DNA of 64,000 nt, from NCBI GenBank assembly GCA_015680685.1, contig MNCI01037629.1:46474-110473 (forward strand), read 5' to 3'. Made by a program: the position numbers and the translations under genes. This DNA comes from Gnetum montanum. Its lineage: Eukaryota > Streptophyta > Gnetopsida > Gnetales > Gnetaceae. Below the pieces are notes generated by a model, which saw only the letters and a program-made list of their open reading frames with translations, did no database searches and was not told the origin of the DNA. Below are positions 1-11,893 of the stretch, one piece after another (the first letter of the stretch is position 1; every line of letters begins with the position of its first letter).

Positions 1-654
1 GCATTGATGTATCTGAGCCCATTGGCATGACAGCAATAAAGACGAACTGTTCATGCAATCCTTGCAACATTTGGACTTAGTTGTTTCATGCATTTAATAA
101 TTTAAGATGTTTATGCTTTATTAATCATTTGTTTATGCTTTACTAGTTACTTGTCGATTATTTATGTTTTCATTATTATAATTTCAATCGTTAGTGTTCA
201 TTCGTAGTTTGTAAAAGACATAAGTACGACCATCTTGAACGTAATCCAAACACTTGGTAAACCTAGCGAAGCTTAACGTCTGGTAGCCCAGCAGTGGTAG
301 GAAATGCTCAAAACGTGCTCGGAAGATGGGACCAGATGCTTATGCTAGGAGTAGTTAGGATATATACTAGGATAATTAGAGATTAGATAATAGTTATTCA
401 TTACTTTCATACCTCACTTAGTCGTCGAAAAAGATAATTAAAAAGATATAAAAATCATTAGCCTTAGTCTCACTTAATCATCGCAATAGAACTTTACAAG
501 TGCGATTAGGATGATAATGACCGTTCTAACCCAAGGTTTCACTGGTTAGAAGTCTGGTGCATGTTAAGTGCTTACAGTCTGTGGAGTTCAACCGGATCAC
601 GTGTGAACGCTCGTATTTGTATGGTTGAGTGTAGGGATACCTAGCTGCTCATCA
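1..654 (+). repeat. 5' LTR (3' part) of Athila-like element
   Basis: Near-identical to 12,133-12,784; ends in TCATCA directly before the primer-binding site. The first roughly 240 bases, including the TATA region seen in the 3' copy, lie outside the window. Confidence 0.93.
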
Positions 655-655
655 T

Positions 656-673
656 TGGCACCGTTGCCGGGGA
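656..673 (+). other. Primer-binding site, tRNA-Asp type
   Basis: TGGCACCGTTGCCGGGGA lies one base after the LTR end. It is complementary to the 3' end of plant tRNA-Asp (…CCCCGGCAACGGCGCCA) with one mismatch (A for G at the fifth base). Athila elements are known to use this primer. Confidence 0.8.
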
Positions 674-801
674 CTTGTTAGTCTTACATGCGTCATCTGA
701 CTTTAGTGAAATTATCATTTAAGTCGTTGGATCGGACCCAGGATAGAATTATCTTCGCATGCTAGGCAAATTTAAAGTTAATTATAAGATACACTGATAA
801 T

Positions 802-2654
802 ATGGACCATCTAACGTCCAACATGTCTTCTCATAGGAGAGATGCATTTGAACCACCGGTGCCACAAGAATGTCAGGTGGTATATAAACATCCCGATGAA
901 TATGTCCTTGATTTTACGTTCATCCTACATCAGGATGAACATCTTTGATGGCAAGACATGGAGGGTAGCATCGTGTTACCCCCTGACCGAGCAGCTCCTG
1001 CGATGCTGTACCACAATTTGGGCAGAATGGGCATCCAGGACCGAGTGGCGGAGTATGTCATGGAGGACCATGACTTTCGGGACTATCGTCCCACGAAAGC
1101 TCAACGGACAAGAGATCAACAGCAAGCCGAGAGATATGAACAATAGAAGGGGAAACACCTCAGTAACCCCTTATTCTTGCAAGGGCCACAAGACGATGGA
1201 GATCCTATATTTCATGATACTCATTCAACCGAACTTCACCTGGGGTCGCAGATCCTCCAGTCAGTCATCCAGAATCAACCTCCAAGTGACCATGATCCTC
1301 AAGGGGATGGTGGATCACGAAGCAAAGCTGGAAGAGATGACTACGGCCGTCACTAGGGTTGATGGGGAGATCGACGCCAAAGCGGTGATGATGCCTCTCC
1401 TTCTTCTCCGTCCTCCCCCTCTCCTTCACCTTCCTCCAACTCAAGTTTTGAGCGTCACAAGGGAAGGTTGGAGAGAAAGGACGGTGGTAAGCAGGTTCGA
1501 GCAGGGAAACGTGAGGGGGCACGCGACCAATCGCGTGGCCCTCGCCAGGATGAAAGAAGGGATAGCAAAAATCATCGTAGACGTCATAGTCCCCAACAGG
1601 ACTATGATTCAGATGAGCCGTTGTTAGCTACTCAAAGCATGCTCCACATTGCAGAGGTAGTTCATATTCCAAGTAGGCACATGAAGGATAGTCGAATCAA
1701 GCATGTTGACATGAACAACATTCCCAGATTTGAAGGGGGATATAACTGTGATCCATAGACCCACTTGCAGGCATTCCATGATGCTTGCACCCTACAAAAT
1801 ATTGATAACGATTGGCAATGATTGAAGTTGTTTCCCCAAACACTCATCAAAGAAGCCGAAAGTTGGTACCGATCCTTAGAGTAGGAATCAGTCAGAAGAT
1901 GGAGTATGATGCTTGAAATCTTTAATGACAAATATCAAACGTACTCTAGAGTGGCAAATCTGAGAAGGCAAATCCAAGGTTGGAAGCAAGAGAATCATGA
2001 ACCCTTGGATGCCGCCATGAGCAAGTATTACTCACTGTTGCATCGGTGCCCTGGTCATGGTTATTCTTAGCGGACATTGATGGGCTTTGTTTTGAAACGA
2101 GAAAGACCCTTGGTGTCTATGCCAAGGGACGACTGTCGGAGCTAAGGGTCCATCAGTTGCAACACCTCATTGATCAGGTGGGCAGGGAGGAAGGAGAACT
2201 CAAAAAAAAGGAGAGTGCTGAAGAATTCAACCGGGCCCCTTCCCTTAGAAAAAGGGGGATCCGATTTTGTGATGAGGATGAAGAGTCACCACTAGAAGCA
2301 GCAGTGAATCGGAAGACTTTGCCGTTACAAAATTTTGCATCTAAAATATCGGCAAAAGTGGATAAAATGTGGGACTCTTTGGATGAAAGATTCCAAAGTG
2401 TATTAAAAATTTTAGAAGAGTCCAAAGAGCAGGGTAGTGACCGTGATCGGTGCAGGAAGAGGGGAGCTGAACATACCCAACACAAAGGTAAGGGAAAAGT
2501 TGTTGCGGTTGAGCAGGTTATAGACTCTAACACCGAGGAGGATGATGGATGTGGCATATGCCAATATGAACATCCCAAGGGATGTTGTCTTATGGTGTCT
2601 CACCTACAAGAGTCTGGGATCTATGCCTTGAACCCTTGTTTGGCGCAGAGGTAG
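802..2654 (+). pseudogene. gag of Athila-like element, decayed
   Basis: The frame opens at ATG 802 and runs to about 2,040 with several stops (first TGA near 946). It then continues in another frame from about 2,046 to 2,652, so there is a frameshift near 2,050-2,100. The gag core is visible at about 1,700-2,040 (SRHMKDSRIKHVDMNNIP, then ESWYRSL and a DKYQTYSR stretch). A short Cys-rich piece, CGICQYEHPKGCC, near 2,550 is the likely nucleocapsid remnant. Gag packages the element RNA into particles. Several breaks are TAG where Gln or Trp is expected. Confidence 0.8.
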
Positions 2655-3860
2655 ATGCCCCGAAGGTTTCCTTATCCACAAGGCAACCCCAGGCGATTCC
2701 ACCAGCAGCAGCAAGGATACTATCCAAGTGGAACGCCTCCGCAACCGTACGAGTATTTCCAACAGTGGTAGCAACCACAAACATGGGGGATGCCACCTCC
2801 AAGGCAACAGTACCCTTACAAGCAACCAGATCCTTACGGGTACTATGTTCAGCAGCCCATCTCTCCAAGAGAGTCTTCCAGTCATGCGGCCTTTCCCAGT
2901 TACTATCACCCCTCTAAATATTTCAGACATCCATCTCCATCACCCAGGGGGACAAATCCACATCACTTCTACCCTCCTTCATCTTCTTTTGCCACTCCTC
3001 CACATCATCCCTCTCCGTTGCCACCTACTCCATCCATGTAGGGAGAAATACCGCCACAGCCACAACAACGAAACACTACGAGGGTTGTTAACTTACAACC
3101 GGCATCTAGGCTGAGTGGATCGGAACCCAAGCCACACAAACGTTCCTTCTTCCGATCTAATAATCTGAATACACCCTCACCTATGCCTGTGGCTAATGCC
3201 TCAAAACCTACCAACGCCTCTACCATCATACCACCCGAGCAGTCCTCAGCTCCACTGCAATCCAACGTCCAGACGGTCATGCTCACACATGCTGTGATCG
3301 ACTGGATCAAAGCTAGTTCTCTTCCCCAAAAATTAACAAATCTGGGAAGCCCCCTAATCTATCTTTAGGTGGCTAGGAACAAGCCATGCAAAGCTCTTCT
3401 AGACTCAGGGTCGGGGGTTAATCTAATCTCTCATGATATGTACAAGAACTGAAACCTGCCCCTGCTAAAGAAGAGCAACATTTAGCTCGAGTTAGCAGAT
3501 CAATCCATCACCATTCCTTTGGGTTTGGTGGAGGACATTGTGACCACCGTCTGTGGGTGGTCCTACCCTACTAACTTCCTAGTCATCCGTGTTGAAAACT
3601 GTAAGGGGAACTTCCCAATCATCATGGGAAGAGCCTGGCTAAGCATGGTGGATGCACAACTAGGACTCCGAGATCTGTCCCTAAAAATTTCACAGGAAAA
3701 TCCTTTCAGGAAGATCGAGAAGAAAAGAGTTCCATGCATCGTGTACAGTGACTCAGGGTGCAACTATGTGCAGCAGCTATGGTCCGCTAAGCGGACATCC
3801 ATTCAAGCATGTAGTCGTGTACTGAGGAATCACAAATTCAGCAGTGCCTATACACAGTAG
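2655..3860 (+). pseudogene. Proline-rich linker and aspartic protease of Athila-like element
   Basis: The frame continues from gag through a Pro/Gln/Tyr-rich stretch (2,655-3,050), then reaches a retropepsin-like domain. LLDSGSGVNLI near 3,397-3,430 carries the D-S-G catalytic triplet, and the later IIMGRAWL (about 3,620-3,645) fits the flap and C-terminal part. In-frame stops at 2,652, about 3,040, 3,366 and within 3,450-3,490 break it. The protease would cut the Gag-Pol precursor. Confidence 0.8.
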
Positions 3861-5534
3861 CCACTACACAAGAGGACACCCAATGGTTGATAGCGGATCC
3901 TACTAGCAGCACAATCTACATGGAACTGTCTGAGGGGCTAGTGCAAGCCTATATTGACAGCATAGATGTGATGAAGGATATTCATCGACAAACCTCCATC
4001 GTTGATGACTTTGATGACTGGGGAAAGCTAGAGATCCCTGAGCGCTTCAAGCAAGAGCCCCTTGAACTAAAATCCCTACCAGCTCATTTAGAGTATGCAT
4101 TCTTGTAAAATGGCAAGTCGGTAATTATCAACACTTCCCTTGCTCCTAAACAGAAAAATAAGTTGCTTGTGATGGTAAACAAATGGGTTTCTACATTCAC
4201 GTGGTCCTATTCCAAGCTGGCTAGAGTTGATCCCAGGATCTGCCAGCACCGGGTCTACCTTGACCCTTCCATGAAGCCACGACGACAGCCACAAAGACAG
4301 TTGAATCCCAAGTTGAAGCAGATAGTAAAGGAGGAAATTGAACAATTTCTTAATGCGGGATTCATCTATTCAGTCGTCGATAGTGAATGGGTTAGCCCAC
4401 TCGTTATCGTACCCAAGAAAGGTGGTAAGTGGAGGGTCTGTATTGATTTTTGGTTGCTCAATATGGCAACTTTCAAGGACCACTTCCTGCTCCCATTTGT
4501 GGACCAGGTGTTGGACACAATCGCAGGACACCAATATTACAGCTTTTTGGATGGTTATAGTGGTTATAACCAGATTCAAATCGCACTAGAGGACCAGGCC
4601 AAAACTACTTTCACAAGTCCATGGGGGACTTTTGCATATAAGAAGATGCCCTTTGGCCTGTGTAATGCACCTGCAACATTCCAACACCTTGTCTTGAGCA
4701 TCTTCCAGCAACAAATCGACAATGGTGTAGAAGTCTTCATGGATGACTTCTCCACCTATGGTGCCACGTTCGAGCAAGCATTGGACTGCCTAGAGAAAGT
4801 TCTAAAGAGGTGTGTAGACATCAATCTGCGGCTCAACTGGCAAAAGAGCCGTTTGATGGTCCAGGAGGGCATAGTGTTGGGGCATCTCATTTCATCAACA
4901 GGGATCAACGTAGACCCTGAAAAGATCAGGGTTATCCAAGGAATTACCCGCCAACCAAGTACTGTCAAAGATGTGGTCATTCCTTGGGCACACTGGTTAC
5001 TACCGACGCTTCATTGAACACTTCTCGAAGATAGCTCGACCGTTGGTAGAACTTACAAAGAAGGATGCTCTGTTTGTCTAGATCAAGGAATGCGAGTCCG
5101 CATTCCAAGAGCTAAAGCAAGAACTCGTAGAAGCTCTGGTTCTACGGGCACCTGATTGATCCAGACCTTTCCATATTATGAAGGATGCCTCCAACTACGC
5201 TTTGGGAGCCGTGCTTACATAGTGTGATGATCAGAAACATCTGTATTATATCCATTGTGCAAGCCATAGCATTGTGGGTGCATAACTAAACTACACCACC
5301 ACTGAGAAAGAATTGATGGCGGTGGTGTTCACATTGGATAAATTCCGGCACTATGTGCTCAGATACGAGGTGTTTGTCCACACAGACCATAGTGCTATCC
5401 GGTTCCTGATGAACAAACCAACGGTAATCCCCTGCATAATCCAGTGGCTAGGGATTCTTCAAGAGTTTGATCTAACCATGGTAGATAGAAAGGGGTCCGA
5501 GAATATGGTCGTTGACCATTTGTCTCGGTTATGA
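3861..5534 (+). pseudogene. Reverse transcriptase and RNase H of Athila-like element
   Basis: The longest unbroken part is 4,163-5,014. It holds the RT fingers and palm (VSPLVIVPKKGGKWRVCIDF, FLDGYSGYNQI, WGTFAYKKMPFGLCNAPATF). The catalytic box reads FMDD near 4,737 instead of YVDD or FVDD. A frameshift near 4,975 moves the connection and RNase H (KDASNYALGAVL, EKELMAVVF, HTDHSAIRFL) into another frame that ends at 5,534 (DHLSRL). RNase H carries stops at about 5,080, 5,157, 5,220 and 5,285. Confidence 0.9.
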
Positions 5535-5679
5535 TGGGATAACGCAGAAGAGAAGGAGCCTTTATCCGACCAGTTTCCAGATGAACTCCTCTTCACAGGC
5601 ACCGTTGATCCTCAAGCACCCAAGGAATCTCCTTGGTTCAACCACATCCTTAGCTACCTTACAACACAGGAGCTGCTAA

Positions 5680-6983
5680 AAGAATGAAACCACCGACAGA
5701 AATAGCAATTTCTCCATAAGGCCAAGCATTTCATGGAAATCAATGACCACCTCTACAAGGTATGCGTAGACAGCTTGATTCGATGGTGTGTCCCTGATGC
5801 TGATACATTTCGCATCCTCCATGATGCTCACGAGGGCCCTTGTGGGGGCCACTATGTTGGACACAGAACGACCATTAAAATCCTCCTTGCAGGGTATTAT
5901 TGGCCTACACTCTTCAGGGATGCACAATAGTTCACCCGCTCCTGTGAACGATGCCAATGAGATGGTGGGATGTTGGCATAGTTGGAGGGACCTCAATAGT
6001 GGATTCAACCATTGGAGCCCTTTGACATCTGGGGTATTAACCTCATGGGGTCCATCATTCCCTTATCAAATGGAAAGGCATATATCATCGTGGTGGTGGA
6101 CTACTATACAAAGTTGGCAAAAGCGGTAGCCGTCATCAACTGTTCTTCCAACACCGCCGCACGATTTGTTTAACAACAAATCGTTACCAGGTTTGGAGTG
6201 CCTCGTGGACTCATTTCTGATAATGGGATGCACTTCACGGGGGTTACTTTTCGTAAACTCATGCAACGCTTAGGGGTAACACACAAATTTACAACACCTT
6301 ATCACCCCCAAGCCAATGGGTAGGCTGAAGTCACAAATAGGGAAATTACTAAGATCCTTACATGAACAATTAGCAAATATAGGAGGGACTGGAGTACCAA
6401 GCTTAATGATGCCCTATGGGCCTATCGCTCCACCTGGAAACTTCCTGTAGGGTACTCTCCCTGTGAGTTAGTGTACGGTAAGTTGCCAACACTTCCAATC
6501 CAAGTAGAACTCTGGACACTATCCACCGCCTGTGACCTCGACCTCGACCTACCACTAGCACAGCGAGAATGATTAATCAACTTAAGTGTGCTAGATGAGA
6601 ACCGATTAGTAGCCCTATTTTCCAATGAAACCCACAAGTCCTACAACAAGAAAAGACATGATCTTAAGATTCAGAAGGTCACATTTCGGTGTGGAGACAA
6701 GGTATTGCATTGGAATCCCTCACATGTATCCCAATCGACAAAGTTTCAGACGCTATGGGAGGGACCATATATTGTCTCCGAAACCTTCCCATTTGGGGCC
6801 TTACTAATTCACAAACCTGGGGATCCCACCAGAACACAGTTGGTCAGCCGCCAACAACTCAAACCTTTCCATGAGTTTCAGGCAGCCAGTGTCACAGCCT
6901 TATCATCAGCCAGTCATCCACGCTCCATCTTTCATATCTTCTCCTTTCCACTCAGTCGTGGGGGAGACCCTCCTCTCTGCTGA
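5680..6983 (+). pseudogene. Integrase of Athila-like element
   Basis: The HHCC zinc-binding part is at 5,820-5,960 (HDAHEGPCGGH, then CERCQ). The catalytic core shows D in FDIWGINLMG (about 6,020), D in ISDNGMHFTG (about 6,215) and E in the stretch after PYHPQANG (about 6,300-6,340). The C-terminal domain (GDKVLHWN, WEGPYIV, LKPFHEF) ends near 6,880 and the frame stays open to 6,981. Eight or more in-frame stops, mostly TAG or TGA, break it. Confidence 0.88.
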
Positions 6984-8539
6984 TCCATTTCACTGCACCC
7001 CTCACCATTTTATCATTTTTTGTTTTACACTTTTTTGTTTTCTATTTTTTTTATTTCCCCTTCTTTGTTTTCTACCCTTTTTGTTTTCCAATTTTTTGTT
7101 TTACAATTTTTTGTTTTACACTTCTTTATTTTCCATGTTTGTGTTCTTTTTGTTTACTTTTTGTCATCATCCTATTGTTTGGCGCAGTCGATTTTCATTA
7201 TGATCTGTACTGAAATAATCTTCCTAGTTTTCTGGTTCTCACCTTTGCATGGTTGTCCTTGGTTTTACAACGTTCCACTTCATACACTCGGCAGTGAGTC
7301 CATATCATCCACCCACTCACCATCTCATGGTTTTCCTTGTGTCGTGCACATCCAACCCCTTCAATTAAAAACGTTTTAATGAATGTGTGACTTGTGTAGT
7401 TCCCAGACTGAGGGATGACCCAATGGTTTGAATCGGGTGTGACTTCAAGGGGAGTGCTTTATTTGTTGTTCTGTTCTATTCCCCGGGTTACTGGTGTGTC
7501 CTCACAGTTTTCCCCCCACTCCAAGTGTCTCTCCACGGAAGTTTTTTTTGGGCAGCCCGACCTTGCATGGTGTGGTCCTCATTCAAGAGAAAAAAATTTT
7601 AAAAGAAAAAAAATAGAGAGAAAAAGCACAAAATAAACAAAAAACAAAATAAATTGAGGATTCAAAGCACACCCCTAGGTTGGATGCATGCACACACGCA
7701 TGGATCTTCGCATGGTGTGGTTCCCCCGCACAAAAAGAAAAAAAAAACATATCACAATGGGAATTCAAAGCACACCCCTTAGACCGCCTCTCACAGGCCA
7801 CCCACATTTGTTATGGGACTTCCTTGGTCCCCTCTAACTTTGTCCCATTTCACTTCCCTCTTTTCACGTTTCCTAGTGTGGTGGTTTTCTGTGTGATCAT
7901 TCTTGTTTCCTTGGGGGATGGTTGGGACTTCGTCTAGAGCTACGAGGTCACTAGTCGCTGATGGTTTTAGGTCTGATTTTAGGAAGGTTCTACCGAGTCA
8001 CTTAACCATGCCTACACATGGGGTTTCATGTGGCTGATACTCGGACTTTCCATTTTCTCATCTCCTTCCATTCCCGCTTCTCTTCGTACTCACCTCACTG
8101 CCCTTTTTATGTTGTGTGTTCGTCGTGTTTCCTGTTGGTCTCTCATGCCTTGGCGGGTTTCTCTTAGTTTGGCATCTTCACTAGTAACACCATTTATTGG
8201 CTCCCGGGCCCACGGACCCTAGTGTCGAGGGTATGCAGGGGTTATACAACTGTTGCCTGCTATGGGGAGGACCCACCTGCATATTGTTGGTTTTTCCTGT
8301 TAAGTTTCCACTCCTTTGGATTTCTTGGTTCATTATTTCAGTGTCCCATTGTTCAATTTCATCCTTGCTTGAGTTCTTTGTGACCCACGTTCTCCAATTT
8401 TATTTTATTTTTCGTGCTTAATTCCCTTCCTCTTATCTTTAGCCATGATTAGGCCTTTTCTACACTTCAATCGCCTCAATTTGGATTTTTAAATTTTTCA
8501 TTTCGGGTGTTTTTTGGGTTGGTCAACATTGGTCCACGA
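6984..8539 (+). other. Non-coding spacer of Athila-like element
   Basis: Very T-rich at 7,010-7,160 and A-rich at 7,590-7,750. Short open frames here share no recognisable protein motif and no common frame, so I do not call a gene. Two short stretches resemble each other (bases ending ATTCAAAGCACACCCC near 7,660 and 7,760). Confidence 0.6.
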
Positions 8540-8991
8540 GTGAACAGTGCTGCGTATATGGGGCCCTGTATATGCAGCCGCTGTGTATACGCGGCCTCGT
8601 CGACGCAGTGCCCAACCCTTATAAATACCCCACCGCACTTTGTATTTTTCATCATTTGGAGTCCAAATTAAGGGGAATTTTTACCGTTTTTTCTGCCTAA
8701 CCCTTCCCAACGCACCTACATTCAATCGCGTGTCCGCATCCACCTATCCTTTCCCTTTTACACAACCCGGAGGTATGCACTTAGTCGTGGGGAGGGGGGT
8801 GGTGCTCTTGTGTAATTAATTAATTAGTTGTTAATTACAAAACCTTTGGCCCTAACCCCTAACTTCACACTCCGAGAGACTTAACAATGTGCCTGTGCCA
8901 TTAACATAACTTGGTCAAGCTGAAAAAGGTATATACAGACCATTTTAGGCTACTTTTGAATGGTCTAACGGATGGTTATGTTTGTTTTCAG
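8540..8991 (+). promoter_or_regulatory. Candidate internal promoter, leader and 5'UTR intron before the extra ORF
   Basis: Bases 8,545-8,627 resemble the promoter part of this element's own LTR (11,925-11,998). Both contain GTATAC-centred palindromic pieces (TGTATACGCGGCC here, CGCGTATACGTGGCC in the LTR) and a TATAAATA box (8,620-8,627; 11,991-11,998). Downstream, a donor GAG|GTATGC at 8,773 and an acceptor TTTGTTTTCAG ending at 8,991 frame a 219-bp intron. The ATG of the extra ORF follows the acceptor at once. This would make a separate spliced mRNA for the ORF. It is inference from sequence; no transcript data. Confidence 0.5.
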
Positions 8992-11643
8992 ATGGCACCC
9001 AAACCGTCGCACCCAAGGGACGAAGGATCATCGCAACCAAGGGACAAGCGCCCACGTACAGGAGGGGGATGAGGAGTGCAACCGCTAGAGTATGTGGAGG
9101 GTTCTCATGCAACTAGACCCTTCCGCGAATGACTTGACGTGGAATCTGTCCACCAGATTCCCGAAGAGAAGATTCCTGACATGCAATCACTAGGGGACGA
9201 GACGCCTGGGATAGCACCGCGACTTAAGGTCACATTGACCCAAGCCTACCTTGATGCTATCATGCCACGCGAGGTGCAACGAACAATCCTCCAAGAGTTA
9301 AATTTTGGGCCATTCCTCGAGAACACTCCAAAAGCTGTGAGACTTCAATTGTAGAGCTCTCCAATGTGGCCAATCATCACAACCAGTGGTGAATGGTACT
9401 TAGGAGAAACATATCTCTTCTGGACAAATCGGCAGCCAGGGTCAAGAATAAGAATCAAGGAAATATATGTCTCTTACTCTTCAAAGGCAATAGTGCAAGC
9501 TCTGGGGTTGCCCGAAACTGGGGCAGATGTGGTGAAAATTCCTAAGTAGGCTGATCTAGGGGTAAAGGTGCAATGGATCCAACGGTGCTATGGAGTAGAG
9601 TGCAAGGATTTCGGCTCCTTGACCACAGCGAAGAGAGTCTATTCAAAGGTAGTGTCTTACCATCTGAATCCAACGGTAAGACCTAGCAAAATCACTGCCT
9701 TCTCTGCTCGTGCGTGTGCCGCCTTGAGTGGGAAATTTCCCATGAGTCTTCCACAGCTATTGTTTTTGGAAATTGAAAAGAGGTTCGCAGAGAACGAACA
9801 TGGAAGACGTGCTCTCCCTTTTCCCTGCCTAATCCGAAAGCTATGCAAACGGCCAAGGATAGCATGGTACTCTAATGATACCATTTGGCATGCCCCAATT
9901 ACCTCGTGGCGAGAAATGATGAAAGAAAAAACGCCTACCGCCACACAGATAGAGGAAGAGCAGCAACCACCTCCACCACCTGTGCAAACAACGCAGCCGG
10001 GCTCGCAAANAAGCACCCCAGATGTATCAGTTGCAACCCAGCAGTTATTCCCTGAAATCTTAGGGAATGTTGCTACCTTCTTGGTAAGCTTGGAGGATGA
10101 TGAGGGAGCGACGGTCCTGGTGATGCAGCACCAGGGACAAGAGGTTGCGGCCGAAGTGGTTGTTGATACCATTGCTACCGCTCTCAATGCACCAACAACA
10201 CCTATACCAGACATCCATGGACTACAAGATGTACAAATGTCTGTCGGAACTTTACATAGCAAGATGGATGCAGCCCAACATGAAGAAATGTTGGACCGAC
10301 TGGTAGGAACCGGGCAACCACTTCCGGATGTCTTTGATCTTTCGAACAACATCACTGCAACCCAGTCGGAGCTGCTAACGGCAAGGGGCAAGAGCCTTGT
10401 TTTGGAGGGGCAACTAGAGGTCGCTCAAGCTGCTTGTTAGCACTTGGCAATGGAGGTTGCCCAATTAAGGACCTAGCTTGTCGATCTAGCCATCCTCAAC
10501 CATGAAATCACCAGAGATGAAGCTTTCCAACAACTTCAGCTTAAACTTCAGGTTGTTGAGGATGAAAGGGAGACGGTAATCCTAGACAAGTCCACAGCAG
10601 ATGCCCAAGCGTATCATTTAAAGAAGAACTTGACATAGGTTTGCCAGGAGAACGTACAACTGACCACCGAAGTTCATCACTTGCGCAATGTTGGTGTAGA
10701 GAACGAGCACATGAAGGATTTCATCCACCAATAGCAGGAAGAGCTAGCCAGGGTGAACACAGATATAAGAAGATTGGCTGCTGAGAATTAGAATCTGTCA
10801 ATGGAGGAAGTTTGGGCATTGCGACAGAAATCTGCAATCGAAATTGCCGCTTGGAAGAACGAGGCCCTAAAGTTTGAAAGAGTCAAAAATCATTACAGGG
10901 ACTAAGTGGGACTGCAGAAAGAGGTGAACGAGAAGCACATTCAAGTCGCTAAGGCCTAGATGAACCAAGTGCTCTAGCAGCTTCGAGAAGGAGGCAATGT
11001 ATGGCCATCCATCTTCGATGGATTGAACGCCTACAACAAAGTGGAAATCCGCCTAAAGGGGCTACAAATTGAAGAAATGACAAAATACATGGAGTTAGCC
11101 AACCTTCGGTATGTAAACCTGGCTATGCTCACAGCCATGAGGCCGCAGTTAGAGTTAGAAAAATAGGTGGCTGCCTTGTATTCTCTATACGAGGGTGAGT
11201 TCCAAGTGCACAAGGAAACAAAACAGAAGCTGGCAACAGCCAACGTGGAACTTGAGGTCCTCCGTACAAGCTTTGAAGGCCAACGTACCGTTGCAGAGGA
11301 CCTGGCCCAAAGAATGAGTGACTACCAACAACTACAAGCATCAATCTGAGCATTCGATACTAAACGCAAATAGTTCACAGCCTGGTTCATCAATTTGAAA
11401 GAACTCATCCCGACGCTACCTTGCCCTTGGGAAATTCCAGTTCCAGCACACATTGGAGAAGCTACCTGGACCATGAACGATCCCAGAAGCAAAGAAGAGA
11501 AAATGAGGGCTCTCTTGGAGGCATTTCGACTATCTCCAAAAGTTGTAGCTATCGCAGGGCTACCGACATCCGTGCCGCCACCAATGCATGCGCCAGAGGC
11601 TGGAGGGTGTCCATCAAAACTACCACCCCCAGGGACAATGTGA
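8992..11643 (+). pseudogene. Extra ORF in env position of Athila-like element: globular part plus long coiled coil
   Basis: One reading frame from ATG 8,992 to TGA 11,641 (about 883 codons) with no frameshift, broken by roughly 17 stops, nearly all TAG/TAA where Gln fits or TGA where Arg fits. Residues about 80-310 form a globular region (KEIYVSYSSKAIVQALGLP; WIQRCYGVECKDFG) resembling the putative plant transposon protein domain found in many plant retroelement ORFs. A Pro/Gln/Thr-rich linker (9,950-10,020) follows. From about 10,260 to 11,340 there is a heptad-rich, charged coiled coil (TARGKSLVLEGQLEVAQ, KLQVVEDERETVILDK). No signal peptide or clear membrane segment is seen, so a true envelope protein is not supported. 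Function unknown. One N at 10,010 masks a residue. Confidence 0.7.
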
Positions 11644-11881
11644 TCTCCTCCAGCAATTTTGTACATCTTCTTACATTGTAGAGGCTCTAGGACCAACAAG
11701 GTCTCCAATTTTGTCTCTAAACGTCGTCATTTTTGAAATTTGTCCTCCTCTGTTTCTCAGGCACTTGGTCAATTCATGTTGTGTCATGTGTATGTCATTT
11801 ATGTGTTTCAGTTATGTGTGTTGAAAATAAGAATTCATACCTTCCAAATTGTAAAGTAACTCGAGGACAAGTTTTTGCTCA

Positions 11882-11893
11882 GTCGTGGGGGTA
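11882..11893 (+). other. Polypurine tract of Athila-like element
   Basis: GTCGTGGGGGTA lies directly before the TGATGA start of the 3' LTR, where the plus-strand primer is expected; it is short and interrupted by pyrimidines. Confidence 0.55.

Noticed and set aside
10010-10010. N base (also at 37,691)
   Set aside because: Single unresolved bases; the first does not change the frame call, the second marks a junction that needs read support but is not evidence of biology.
9657-10391. 244-codon minus-strand frame
   Set aside because: Shadow of the sense ORF at 8,992-11,643, whose frame carries the recognisable sequence.
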